Made by a program: the position numbers and the translations under genes. 64,000 nt of DNA, from positions 49,973-113,972 of the forward strand of contig NZ_VITI01000016.1 of assembly GCF_007827795.1 (NCBI RefSeq), read 5' to 3'. This document shows positions 7,890 through 15,937 of this stretch, piece by piece. The first letter of the stretch is position 1. Every line of letters starts with the position of its first letter. The notes under the pieces are model-generated. The model made no database searches. It saw only the letters and a program-made list of their open reading frames with translations, and was not told the DNA's origin. The DNA comes from Azospirillum brasilense (GTDB lineage Bacteria > Pseudomonadota > Alphaproteobacteria > Azospirillales > Azospirillaceae).

Positions 7890-8894
7890 TCACTCCGCCG
7901 CGCGATGCCGCAGCCGTTCGTCCTCGTTGGCCCGGCCGTTGCGGAGCTGCTCCTCGTACCAGCGGCGGTGATGGTCCTTGGCCCAATTCTCGTCCACCAC
8001 GCCGCTGCCCATGGCGTCGAAGGCGCCCTCCATGCCGATGGTGCCGATGTAGATGTGCCCGATGATCAGCGCGATCATCAGCGCGGCCACCACCCCGTGC
8101 GCCACATGCAGGATCTGCATGCCGCCGATCCCGGTGACGGCGAAGGGCATCATCAGCAGGAAGCCGGTGAGCGACAGCGCGAAACCGCCGAACACCACCG
8201 CCCAGAAGACGCCCTTCTGGCCGGCGTTGAAGCGCCCGGCCTCCGGATGCTCGCCGGACTTGCTCAGCACGCCGCCGAGTGTCTTCAGCCAGACGAGATC
8301 GGCCTTCTCCGGGATGTTGTCGCGCACCCACAGCACGAAGATCAGCACCAGCCCGAGGACGAACGGCACGCTGAAGAAATTGTGCATGTACTTGCTGGCC
8401 TCGGCCAGCATCGTGAAGTTCGGGTGGCCGATCAGCGGAATCAGCAGCATGCGCCCGAAGGTCAGGATCAGCCCGGTCAGCGCCATCAGCAGGAAGCTGA
8501 CCGCCGTCGTCCAGTGGGCGAAGCGGTCCATGCCGCTGAAGCGCGGCACCGGACGCCCCGACCGGCCGCCCTGGATGCGGATGGTGCCGCGGATCAGGTA
8601 GAAGATCGCCAAAACCGCGATCGGCCCCAGGATCAGCGCCCCCGCGATGATCTTCAGCCAGACCATGCGGAACTCGCGCCACTCCCGCCCCTCCGGCTGG
8701 ACCAGGACGCCCAGCTTCGCGTCGGGGATGCTGACCCGCCCGGAGAGCTTGCCGTCCGGTGTCTGGTAGAGCTGCACCTCGTCCTTCGAGGTCGGCGAGT
8801 TCGGCCCCGGCGTCTGGTAAAATTGCGCCTGCACCGCCGGGGCGGCGAGCAGCAGAACGAACAGGACCAGCAGGGGGCGCAGGAGCTTCGTCAT
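7890..8894 (-). CDS. fdhC: Formate dehydrogenase gamma subunit, cytochrome b556
   Basis: Membrane subunit of 334 residues that anchors formate dehydrogenase and passes electrons to quinone. There is an N-terminal signal peptide (residues 1-24, ending VQA), a periplasmic segment, a first helix near residues 80-100 and then the di-heme cytochrome b core beginning FSGMDRFAHW, with further His residues in hydrophobic helices (SKYMHNFF, VAHGVV, GHIYIG). The open frame runs far upstream through the intergenic repeat, but the ATG at 8894, with AGGGAAGG upstream, starts the signal peptide. It is the last gene of the formate dehydrogenase operon. Confidence 0.9.
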   Translation of the reverse strand: MTKLLRPLLVLFVLLLAAPAVQAQFYQTPGPNSPTSKDEVQLYQTPDGKLSGRVSIPDAKLGVLVQPEGREWREFRMVWLKIIAGALILGPIAVLAIFYLIRGTIRIQGGRSGRPVPRFSGMDRFAHWTTAVSFLLMALTGLILTFGRMLLIPLIGHPNFTMLAEASKYMHNFFSVPFVLGLVLIFVLWVRDNIPEKADLVWLKTLGGVLSKSGEHPEAGRFNAGQKGVFWAVVFGGFALSLTGFLLMMPFAVTGIGGMQILHVAHGVVAALMIALIIGHIYIGTIGMEGAFDAMGSGVVDENWAKDHHRRWYEEQLRNGRANEDERLRHRAAE

Positions 8895-8951
8895 GTCGCG
8901 TCCTTCCCTAGAGAGTGTGCGCTTTGCGGGGTGCTGCGTCGGGACACCCTT

Positions 8952-9036
8952 GCCCCCACCCCGGCCCTCCCCCGCTTCGCGGGGGAGGGAGAATTGTCCC
9001 CTCCCCTGCGGCAGCGGGGGAGGGTTAGGGTGGGGC
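8952..9036. repeat. GC-palindromic intergenic repeat, family A (copy 1)
   Basis: Two inverted GC units, CCCTCCCCCGC...GCGGGGGAGGG and CCCTCCCCTGC...GCGGGGGAGGG, flanked by CCCCCACC and GGTGGGG. The same composite occurs at 13674-13776, 22236-22326 and 48613-48698. It lies between fdhB and fdhC. Confidence 0.85.
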
Positions 9037-9054
9037 ATCACTCCCCCAACCCAC

Positions 9055-9690
9055 TCAGCTCCCGCCGGTGCCCTCGCGGCCCGGCCCGAAGGCGTCGCCG
9101 CGGTCGTTCTGGCCATAGGCGGTGGACCAGCCCCAGGCGCCGGAACCGTAGCCGCGGCGCACCGTCCGCTCCTTGTAGATGTCGGCCAGAACGTCGCCGT
9201 CACCGGCCATCAGCGCGCGGGTGGAGCACATCTCCGCGCAGAGCGGCAGCTTGCCCTCGGCCAGCCGGTTGGTGCCGTATTTCTGGTACTCCTCCATCGT
9301 GTTGTCCGCTTCCGGACCGCCGGTGCAGAAGGTGCATTTGTCCATCTTGCCGCGCCCGCCGAAGTTGGTCGCCTGGGGGTACTGCGGCGCGCCGAAGGGG
9401 CAGGCGTAGAAGCAGTAGCCGCAGCCGATGCACAGGTCCTTGGAATGCAGCACCACCCCGTCCGCCGTCTGGTAGAAGCAGTCCACCGGGCAGACCGCGG
9501 CGCAGGGCGGGTCGTTGCAGTGCATGCAGGCCATGGAGATCGACCGCTCGCCGGGCACGCCGTCCTTCAGCGTGATGACGCGGCGGCGGTTGATGCCCCA
9601 GGGGATGTCGTGCTCGTTCTTGCAGGCGGTGACGCAGGCGTTGCACTCGATGCAGCGCTCCGCGTCGCACAGGAATTTCATGCGGGCCAT
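9055..9690 (-). CDS. fdhB: Formate dehydrogenase beta subunit, iron-sulfur protein
   Basis: Ferredoxin-like electron-transfer subunit of 211 residues linking the molybdenum subunit to the cytochrome b subunit. It has four cysteine groups of the FdnH/HybA type: CIECNACVTACKNEHD near the N-terminus, CMHCNDPPCAAVCP, CIGCGYCFYACPFG, and CTFC with a later partner Cys in CAEMC, predicting four [4Fe-4S] clusters. Unlike E. coli FdnH there is no C-terminal membrane helix. It lies 25 bases downstream of fdhA, on the same strand. Confidence 0.92.
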   Translation of the reverse strand: MARMKFLCDAERCIECNACVTACKNEHDIPWGINRRRVITLKDGVPGERSISMACMHCNDPPCAAVCPVDCFYQTADGVVLHSKDLCIGCGYCFYACPFGAPQYPQATNFGGRGKMDKCTFCTGGPEADNTMEEYQKYGTNRLAEGKLPLCAEMCSTRALMAGDGDVLADIYKERTVRRGYGSGAWGWSTAYGQNDRGDAFGPGREGTGGS

Positions 9691-9715
9691 GAATGTCTAT
9701 CCTCCCTGGGGCGCG

Positions 9716-12634
9716 TCAGGCCGGTTCGACGCGGCACAGCGTCACCTTGGTTTCCTGCATGAAGGTCATGGGGTCGTAGCCGTAGGTCGTCACCCCGTTG
9801 GCCGGCTCGCCCAGGACGATGGGGTCGGTGCCCGGCGGGTAGTTCTCCCGCAGGCTGTTGCCCTGCCAGTAGCCGGAGAAGTGGAAGGGCATGAAGACGG
9901 TGCCGGCGCCGATGCGTTCGGTCACCAGCGCGCGCATCCGCGCCTTCGCGCTGTCCTCCGGTCCGTAGACCCAGACCATGCCGCCGTCGCGGATGCCCAG
10001 CCGCTCGGCGTCCTTGGGGTTGATCTCCACGAACATCGACTGCTGCAGCTCGGCCAGCCAGGGGTTGGAGCGGGTCTCCTCGCCGCCGCCCTCATACTCG
10101 ACCAGCCGTCCGGAGGTGAGGATGAAGGGGAAGCGCTGGCGGATGTCGCTGTCCGCGATCTTGAACTGGAGCGAGCGGGCCAACTGCGGCAGGCGGAAGT
10201 CGCGCCGGTCCTCGATTGCCGGATACTCCTTCACCAGTTCCGGCCGCGGGGAGTAGATCGGCTCGCGGTGGAGCGGCACCGGGTCGGGCAGGTTCCAGGC
10301 GACGGCGCGGGCCTTGGCGTTGCCGTGCGGTGAGCATCCATGCTTCAGCGCGACGCGGATGATGCCCATCGACAGGTCGGTCTGCCAGCTCACCTCGTCG
10401 GTCTTGTCGCCGCCGATGGCCTGGATGACCCGCATCTCCTCCGCCGTCAGGTCCTTGTCCCAGCCCAGCTTCCTCAGCATCGCCATGGTGAATTCGGGAT
10501 AGCCGTCCTCGATCTCCGACCCCTTGGAATAGGAGCCGTCCGCGAGCAGGCTGACGCCGTTGCGCTCCACCCCGAAGCGGGCGCGGAAGACGCCGCCGCC
10601 CTCCATCACATGCTTGGAGGTGTCGTAGAGAACGGCGCAGCCGGGGTGGCGAAGCTCCGGATGTCCCCAGCAGGGCCAGGGCAGGCCGTAATACTCGCCC
10701 TTCAGCGGGCCGCTGGTCGCCTGCATGGTGATCTTGTCGAAGTCTGCCTGATGCTTCATGTGCATCTTCAGCCGTTCCGGCGACTGGCCGGTGTAGCCGG
10801 TGGACAGGCAGCCGCGGTTGATCTCGCGCAGGATGTCCTCGGGCACCGGGCGGGTCTCCTCCACCGTGATGTGCTTGAACATCTCGTCGGCGAAGCCGAA
10901 CTTGCGGGCCAGCAGATAGATGATCGTGTAGTCGTCCTTGGACTCGAAGATCGGCTCCACGACCTTCTCGCCCCACTGCATCGACCGGTTGGAGCAGGTG
11001 CGCGAGCCGTCCGTCTCGAACTGGGTGCAGGCGGGCAGGATGTAGGTGCCGTTCCGGCGCTCCTTGAAGGCGGCGAAGGTGGTCGGGTGCGGGTCGGCGA
11101 TGACCAGCAGGGACAGCTGCTCCAGCCCCTTCAGCATCTCCGGCATGCGGGTGACGGTGTTGCCGCCATGGCCGAAGACGACCATCGCCTTCAGCGGCGA
11201 CGGCTGCTGGATCTCCTCAGGCTCGTAGGTGACGCCGTCGAACCAGCGGGTGGTCGGGATGCCCTTGGCCTCCATCAGCTCCTTGGAACCGAATCTGGCC
11301 TTCATCCAGTCGTAATCGACGTCCCAGACGCGGCAGAAATGCTTCCACGCCCCCTCGGCCAGCCCGTAGTAGGAGGGCAAGGTGGAGACGTCGAGCCCGA
11401 AGTCGGTGGCGCCCTGCACGTTGCAGTGGCCGCGGTAGATGTTGGCCCCGCCGCCGGCCACCCCGATGTTGCCGAGCGCCAGCTGCAGGATCGACAGGGC
11501 GCGGACGTTGGCGGTGCCGGTGGTCTTCTGGGTGATGCCCATGCACCAGATGACGGTGGACGGCCGGTTCTTCGCCAGCGCCTCCGCCACGCGGTGGAGC
11601 TGCTCGCCCGGCACGCCGCTGACCCGCTCCACCGTGGCGGGGTCCCACTTCTTCACCTCGGCGCGGATCTCGTCCATGCCGTAGACGCGCTGGCGGATGT
11701 ACTCCTTGTCCTCCCAGCCGTTCTCGAAGATGTGCCAGAGGATGCCCCAGGTGACCGGGATGTCGGTGCCGGGGCGGATGCGCACATAATCGGTGGCGTG
11801 GGCGGCGGTGCGGGTGAAGCGCGGGTCGATGACGATGAAGGGCGCGCGGTTGTGCTCCTTGCCGCGCAGCATGTGCGGCAGCGAGACGGGGTGGGCCTCC
11901 GCCGGGTTGCCGCCGATGATCAGCAGCGCCTTGGAATTCTGGATGTCGTTGTAGCTGTTGGTCATCGCGCCATAGCCCCAGGTGTTCGCCACCCCGGCGA
12001 CCGTGGTGCTGTGGCAGATGCGCGCCTGATGATCGACGTTGTTGGTTCCCCAGAAGGCCGCCAGCTTGCGGAAGAGATAGGCGCCTTCGTTGGAGAATTT
12101 GGCCGAGCCCAGCCAGAAGGTGGCGTCCGGCCCGGACTGCTCACGGATCTCCAGCAGCTTGGTCCCGATCTCCTCGATGGCCTGGTCCCAGGAGATGCGC
12201 TGCCACTGGCCGTCGACCAGCTTCATCGGGTATTTCACCCGCCGTTCACCCTTGGTCAGTTCGCGGACCGAGGCACCCTTCGCACAATGCGCGCCCTGGC
12301 TGATCGGGCTTTCCCAGCCCGGCTCCTGCCCGGTCCAGACGCCGTTCTGCACCTCCGCGATCACGGTGCAGCCGACGGAGCAGTGGGTGCAGACGTTCTT
12401 GCGGGTGACGATCTCGACGTTGGGCAGGGTCGGCCCGGCCTCGGCCTTTTGGATCATCGCGGCGGGCAGCGCGCCCAGCGCCGCCATGCCCCCGGCGGCG
12501 AGGCCGGAGGTCTTCAGGAAGCCGCGGCGGTCGACGGTTTCTCCCAGCCCGGCGGTGCCCGCCGACAATCCGTTCAGGCGGCGGGCGAGGGAGGCGCGGG
12601 TGGCGGCGGTTCCGGCGTTGCGCTTGACGAGCAT
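9716..12634 (-). CDS. fdhA: Formate dehydrogenase alpha subunit, molybdopterin enzyme (cysteine type, Tat-exported)
   Basis: Catalytic subunit of 972 residues oxidising formate to CO2. A Tat signal has its twin arginines at residues 36-37 (RRGFLKTSG). The [4Fe-4S] motif CTHCSVGC is at about 82-89 and the bis-MGD-binding domains follow. The metal ligand is Cys207 (ARICHST), where E. coli FdnG has selenocysteine, so this is a selenium-independent enzyme. The C-terminal molydopterin dinucleotide-binding domain is complete. Together with the beta and gamma subunits it should form a periplasm-facing respiratory formate dehydrogenase. Confidence 0.94.
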   Translation of the reverse strand: MLVKRNAGTAATRASLARRLNGLSAGTAGLGETVDRRGFLKTSGLAAGGMAALGALPAAMIQKAEAGPTLPNVEIVTRKNVCTHCSVGCTVIAEVQNGVWTGQEPGWESPISQGAHCAKGASVRELTKGERRVKYPMKLVDGQWQRISWDQAIEEIGTKLLEIREQSGPDATFWLGSAKFSNEGAYLFRKLAAFWGTNNVDHQARICHSTTVAGVANTWGYGAMTNSYNDIQNSKALLIIGGNPAEAHPVSLPHMLRGKEHNRAPFIVIDPRFTRTAAHATDYVRIRPGTDIPVTWGILWHIFENGWEDKEYIRQRVYGMDEIRAEVKKWDPATVERVSGVPGEQLHRVAEALAKNRPSTVIWCMGITQKTTGTANVRALSILQLALGNIGVAGGGANIYRGHCNVQGATDFGLDVSTLPSYYGLAEGAWKHFCRVWDVDYDWMKARFGSKELMEAKGIPTTRWFDGVTYEPEEIQQPSPLKAMVVFGHGGNTVTRMPEMLKGLEQLSLLVIADPHPTTFAAFKERRNGTYILPACTQFETDGSRTCSNRSMQWGEKVVEPIFESKDDYTIIYLLARKFGFADEMFKHITVEETRPVPEDILREINRGCLSTGYTGQSPERLKMHMKHQADFDKITMQATSGPLKGEYYGLPWPCWGHPELRHPGCAVLYDTSKHVMEGGGVFRARFGVERNGVSLLADGSYSKGSEIEDGYPEFTMAMLRKLGWDKDLTAEEMRVIQAIGGDKTDEVSWQTDLSMGIIRVALKHGCSPHGNAKARAVAWNLPDPVPLHREPIYSPRPELVKEYPAIEDRRDFRLPQLARSLQFKIADSDIRQRFPFILTSGRLVEYEGGGEETRSNPWLAELQQSMFVEINPKDAERLGIRDGGMVWVYGPEDSAKARMRALVTERIGAGTVFMPFHFSGYWQGNSLRENYPPGTDPIVLGEPANGVTTYGYDPMTFMQETKVTLCRVEPA

Positions 12635-12662
12635 GGGGCGGCCCTCTGGATCAAAGTCGCGG

Positions 12663-12878
12663 TCAGAGTCGGTTCAGCGCGTAGAAACGCTTCACGTGTT
12701 CGGTTTCGCGGTAGCGGGACTTGACCTGCTCCTGCCGCGATTCCATCGCCTCCGCCGGGGCGGCGCGCAGGGTGGCGGCCGCCGCGGCGGCTCCCGCCGC
12801 ACCCAGCCCGAGGCCCTTCAGGAGACTGCGGCGTTCCAGTCCGGTCTTGCCGGCTTTCGGGGTGTCGTCACGGTGCAT
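12663..12878 (-). CDS. Formate dehydrogenase-region TAT-target small protein
   Basis: Protein of 71 residues with a twin-arginine start (ERRSLLKGLGLG), an alanine-rich hydrophobic stretch and a short conserved tail (YRETEHVKRFYALNRL). This matches the small TAT-signal proteins regularly found just upstream of fdhA in proteobacteria. The ATG at 12878 overlaps the end of the TorD-like gene by 11 bases; an earlier in-frame codon would bury the Tat signal. Its function is not established; a role in export or assembly of the enzyme is inferred from synteny. Confidence 0.8.
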   Translation of the reverse strand: MHRDDTPKAGKTGLERRSLLKGLGLGAAGAAAAAATLRAAPAEAMESRQEQVKSRYRETEHVKRFYALNRL

Positions 12879-13548
12879 GGATCGTGCCCTCCCGCTGGTC
12901 GGCCCCGCGAGCCGCACCCGGAGGGGCGGGCGCGATCATCGCGAAGGCGTTGGTCTCGATGTCCAGGAACAGCCGCCCGAAGGTCCCCAGGGGCCGGTAG
13001 AGATGCGCCGCCGACGCCTCCTCCAGATCCTGGAAGAAGCGGCCCGCCCAGGGGACGAGGTGGCGCTCGAAGAAGCGCTTCTGGAACGGCAGGTCCGGCT
13101 CGCCGTCCGCCGTGCCGACGGTTCCGGCGGCCAGCGCGCCCATGATCTCGGCGATGGCGGCGATGTGGTCCTCCGGCTCGCTGACGCCGGGGGTGCGCTC
13201 GATGCCCAGCGCCTGCATGTCTTCGCGCAAGCGGGCCAGCGGCCGGTCGATCAGGAAGCCGGTGCGGTAGTAGGAGGCGAAGGGAACCAGTTCGCCCCGC
13301 GTCACCCCGAGGAACAGCTCATGATACTCGCGCTCGGCGCGGTGTTCGCCGTCCGGGTCGTCGGCGAGCGTACGGGCGCGTACGGCCAGATCGCTGATGG
13401 CCCGGCCCAGTGGTGAACCGTCCCCGGCCAGCGCGCCGATCGTGGCCAGCAAGTCGCGCGACGGCGGGCGCGCCAACAGGTGGGCCAGCAGGCCGTACGC
13501 CTGCGCCCGCAGCCGATCCGCGTCGTCGATGATGGCCGTTTCCGCCAT
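12868..13548 (-). CDS. TorD/DmsD-family molybdoenzyme chaperone
   Basis: Cytoplasmic, all-helical protein of 226 residues of the TorD family that protects and proofreads Tat-exported molybdoenzymes. The family pattern is visible: EREYHELFLG, then PFASYYRTGFL, then EPEDHIAAIAEIM (the E-P-x-D-H signature). It sits directly upstream of the TAT-target peptide and fdhA, which identifies FdhA as the likely client. It is separated from the upstream DUF3306 gene by the repeat at 13674-13776. Confidence 0.87.
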   Translation of the reverse strand: MAETAIIDDADRLRAQAYGLLAHLLARPPSRDLLATIGALAGDGSPLGRAISDLAVRARTLADDPDGEHRAEREYHELFLGVTRGELVPFASYYRTGFLIDRPLARLREDMQALGIERTPGVSEPEDHIAAIAEIMGALAAGTVGTADGEPDLPFQKRFFERHLVPWAGRFFQDLEEASAAHLYRPLGTFGRLFLDIETNAFAMIAPAPPGAARGADQREGTIHAP

Positions 13549-13673
13549 GCCCTTGCCCCGCTTCGCCTTTTCCCTGGCCGGTTAAGGTCCGGCTCATCAG
13601 CGACAACAGCGGGATTGCCCAAAGGTTGCGCAGTCCAGGACAGGCGATGATCTTGCCTCCCTGCCTCCGTGCT

Positions 13674-13776
13674 GCCCCCACCCTAACCCTCCCCCGCTTT
13701 CGCAGGGGAGGGAACTGCCGCCGCATCGCGATCATCTCCCTCCCCCGCCCAGCGGGGGAGGGTTGGGGTGGGGGCA
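13674..13776. repeat. GC-palindromic repeat, family A (copy 2), partly coding
   Basis: Same composite as copy 1, with CCCCCACCCTAACC and GGTTGGGGTGGGGGC edges and two inverted CCCTCCCC(C)GC units. Its left part lies inside the DUF3306 reading frame and supplies that protein's last 24 or so residues and its stop codon. Confidence 0.85.
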
Positions 13777-14264
13777 AGACTGTCGGTGGGGGCAAGACCC
13801 TCACTTTCCTCAGACTTAGTCGTGTCAGCGACCACAACCTCCTCCGGCTTCTCCTCCTCCGGCGGTTTCTCGTCGGTGGCGATGCGGTCCAGCAGGTCGG
13901 CGATGCGGTCGGTGGCGAGCAGCTTGCCGTAACCGGGGGCATTGCAGTCCCAGTCATACTCGGCGAAGCCGCGGAAGCCCGCGATCACCGGGTCGCTGGT
14001 CCAGGCCTTGCGCAGGGCCAGCCGTTTCAGCTCCTGCGGGACGTTGCTGGCGAGGAAGCCGGTGTAGTCGCTGTCCGCGCCCAGGCTCTCCACCGGCGGC
14101 AGGCTTTCCGGGTCGAAGGGTTCCGGCGGCGGAGCGGCGATGGCCTGCGGCTCCTCCGCCGTATCCCGCTCCTCCTGCGGTTCGGGGGTCTCGACGGGCG
14201 TCGTGCGCGCCTCCTGCTTGCGCCGCGACCAGCGGGACAGGAAACCTTCGGACCCGTCATCCAT
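13683..14264 (-). CDS. DUF3306 domain protein of the formate dehydrogenase cluster
   Basis: Protein of 193 residues. It starts MDDGSEGFLSRWSRRK, typical of DUF3306, followed by a Pro/Glu-rich linker and the conserved core (LGADSDYTGFLASNVPQELK, ALRKAW, AEYDWDCNAPGYG). The final residues, about LAPTPTLPRWAGEG onward, are translated from the GC repeat at 13674-13776, so the original C-terminus has been replaced or extended. The start ATG at 14264 overlaps the DUF3305 gene by 8 bases. DUF3305/DUF3306 pairs accompany formate dehydrogenases in alphaproteobacteria; their exact role is unknown. Confidence 0.82.
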   Translation of the reverse strand: MDDGSEGFLSRWSRRKQEARTTPVETPEPQEERDTAEEPQAIAAPPPEPFDPESLPPVESLGADSDYTGFLASNVPQELKRLALRKAWTSDPVIAGFRGFAEYDWDCNAPGYGKLLATDRIADLLDRIATDEKPPEEEKPEEVVVADTTKSEESEGLAPTDSLAPTPTLPRWAGEGDDRDAAAVPSPAKAGEG

Positions 14265-14781
14265 GGCTCTGATCCTTTCCAGGATGAGCAACCGGGGCGC
14301 GGCGGGCCAACGCCTCCGGGTCGGCGCGGTCGCGCTGGCGCTTGTAGAAGGGGCGTTCGGTGTGGTGGCGGGCCACGAAATCGCGCATCCACGCCGCGAG
14401 ATCGGGCGGCAGGGGGATCGCTTCGATCAGGTCGTCGCCGGCGTCGGAATGGGCGTCGACCTCGCCGGGATCGACGGTGACGGCGAGCAGCCGCAGCCCC
14501 GGCTCCTCCGCACAGCGGCGCAGGATGACGTAGAGCATCGGGTGGCCGCCCTTCAGATTCTCGACGTAATTCTCCGTCTCGCCGGGATGGAGCACGATCT
14601 CGGTGGCGCCCGCGTAATAGCCGGTGCGCTCCCCGTCCTGAGCCAGCACGGTCCAGGGCGCACGGTCGGGCAGCTCCGGCAGGGCGCCGGTCACCCGCCA
14701 GCGCGCGTCCACCCACGGGTTGTCGATCCGCTGGCGCTCCACCGTGATGCCGACGCCGCGCCGTTCGGCCTGTCCGGTCAT
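14257..14781 (-). CDS. DUF3305 domain protein of the formate dehydrogenase cluster
   Basis: Protein of 174 residues resembling DUF3305, with the family-like segments VERQRIDNPWVDARWRV, LHPGETENYVENL and a C-terminal RPFYKRQRDRADP. It lies between the ligase-like gene (4-base ATGA overlap) and the DUF3306 gene (8-base overlap), so the three are translated as a unit. It is probably an accessory factor for formate dehydrogenase, which is inference from constant gene neighbourhood. No catalytic motif is visible. Confidence 0.8.
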   Translation of the reverse strand: MTGQAERRGVGITVERQRIDNPWVDARWRVTGALPELPDRAPWTVLAQDGERTGYYAGATEIVLHPGETENYVENLKGGHPMLYVILRRCAEEPGLRLLAVTVDPGEVDAHSDAGDDLIEAIPLPPDLAAWMRDFVARHHTERPFYKRQRDRADPEALARRAPVAHPGKDQSHG

Positions 14782-15383
14782 GACCGCGTCTCCTCTGCCG
14801 TGGGGATCAGCCGCTGTTCCCAGACCCGCCGCACCGGCTCGAAGCCCGCGTCCATCCAGCGGTCGATCCAGGTCAGGAAATGCCGGGTGAAGCTCTCCAG
14901 CACCGCCACGGCGTCAGTGTCGCCGAAGCCCTCCTCGCGCAGCGCCGTGCGGTCGGGGCGCCGTCCGGGGTCGGGGTCGTCGGGATCGCCCAGGACCTCC
15001 AGCTCCGCGCCGACCACGGCCCAGGCGGGAAGCCCGTCCTCGGCACCGGGGCCAAGGGCGACGGTCACCCCGCCGGCCACCGCACCGTTCAGCAGCAGGC
15101 GGCCCGCGCCGTCGAAGCGGATGCTCTGGTTGGGCGGCCCCAGCGCCTCCAGCGCGTCGGCCAACGCGACCAGCGTCACGGCGGCGAGGCCATCCCCAGC
15201 ATCCGGACGGTCGGGGACCAGCACCACCGCCACGTCCAGCCGGTCGCGCCGGCCGCTGTGGACGAGCGTGCCGGGCGCCGCCCCTTCCGCGGCGAAGCGG
15301 CAGGCGGTGGAGAAGGGGCCGCCCGCCTCGGTGGGCCAAGGGCGGAAGATGGGCGGCAGAGTCGGGGCGTCGGTCGGGTCCAT
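14778..15383 (-). CDS. Biotin/lipoate protein ligase-like protein (first gene of formate dehydrogenase cluster)
   Basis: Protein of 201 residues with a biotin/lipoate A/B ligase-like pattern: LPPIFRP start, a central GTLVHSGRRDRLDVAVVL block, PPNQSIRFDGAGRLLLNG and a C-terminal WIDRWMDAGFEPVRRVWE. The open frame extends 180 codons upstream as an antisense shadow of the small secreted gene, so the ATG at 15383 is used. Such genes are repeatedly found beside DUF3305/DUF3306 and formate dehydrogenase in alphaproteobacteria. Whether it acylates or lipoylates anything is unknown. Confidence 0.72.
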   Translation of the reverse strand: MDPTDAPTLPPIFRPWPTEAGGPFSTACRFAAEGAAPGTLVHSGRRDRLDVAVVLVPDRPDAGDGLAAVTLVALADALEALGPPNQSIRFDGAGRLLLNGAVAGGVTVALGPGAEDGLPAWAVVGAELEVLGDPDDPDPGRRPDRTALREEGFGDTDAVAVLESFTRHFLTWIDRWMDAGFEPVRRVWEQRLIPTAEETRS

Positions 15384-15476
15384 ACCCCTGATAACGCGCG
15401 AACGGGAGGGTTGGTGCCCACGCCTGTTGGTGGGGGACGGCCTTGTCATCCCTTCATCCCAAAGGAGTCCGCAGCC

Positions 15477-15824
15477 TTGCTCGCCGCACTGATTTCCTCC
15501 GGCCTTGTCGCCGGGCTGCTGATGACCGGCAACGTCATCGCCCAGGAAACCACCAAGGAGTCGCTGTCCAACGACGTCAAGGTGCAGCAAAGCCAGGAGC
15601 CGCCGCCCAACCAGCAGGGCGTCCGCGCGCCCAAGTCCAGCACCAGCGGCGAAACCCAGGGGGCGGAGCTGCAGCAGGCGCTGGCCGACCTGCGACGGGC
15701 GCCGCCCGACCTGCAGGGCAACCCGGTGCCGCGCCCGAACCAATGGGCCAGCGAACCCGACATGGGGCACGAGCCGACCCGCTCCGAGAACCCATCCGAC
15801 CTGAGCAGCCAGGAAGCCAAATAA
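15477..15824 (+). CDS. Small secreted hypothetical protein
   Basis: Protein of 115 residues. TTG start at 15477 with an excellent AAAGGAG ten bases upstream; no ATG gives a sensible N-terminus. An N-terminal signal peptide (LLAALISSGLVAGLLMTGNV, cleavage after IAQ) is followed by a polar, Gln/Pro-rich, probably disordered chain with no cysteines. No family recognised. It is divergent from the formate dehydrogenase cluster and upstream of nadA, and could easily be missed because of its TTG start. Confidence 0.65.
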   Translation: MLAALISSGLVAGLLMTGNVIAQETTKESLSNDVKVQQSQEPPPNQQGVRAPKSSTSGETQGAELQQALADLRRAPPDLQGNPVPRPNQWASEPDMGHEPTRSENPSDLSSQEAK

Positions 15825-15876
15825 GGGGCACGACCGGCCGCCGGACAGACGATCGGCAAGACGCATTCTTTTCCGC

Positions 15877-15922
15877 TTGATATGCTCTAATCGAGCATTT
15901 ATGGTTTTGCTCATAGCGAGCA
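15877..15922 (+). promoter_or_regulatory. nadABC promoter with two inverted-repeat operators
   Basis: The -35 TTGATA (15877-15882), 17-base spacer and -10 TATGGT (15900-15905) form a good promoter. Two copies of TGCTC-N5-GAGCA lie at 15883-15897 (filling the spacer) and 15908-15922 (over the predicted start site), 25 bases apart. This is a repressor-operator layout. A NadQ-type NAD-biosynthesis repressor, known from alphaproteobacteria, is the likely ligand (inference); its gene is not in the window. Confidence 0.75.
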
Positions 15923-15937
15923 TTAAAGGAATGCGCC

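Noticed and set aside
10340..12724. 794-codon plus-strand frame opposite fdhA
   Set aside because: Antisense shadow of the formate dehydrogenase alpha subunit; no ribosome-binding site and no domain.
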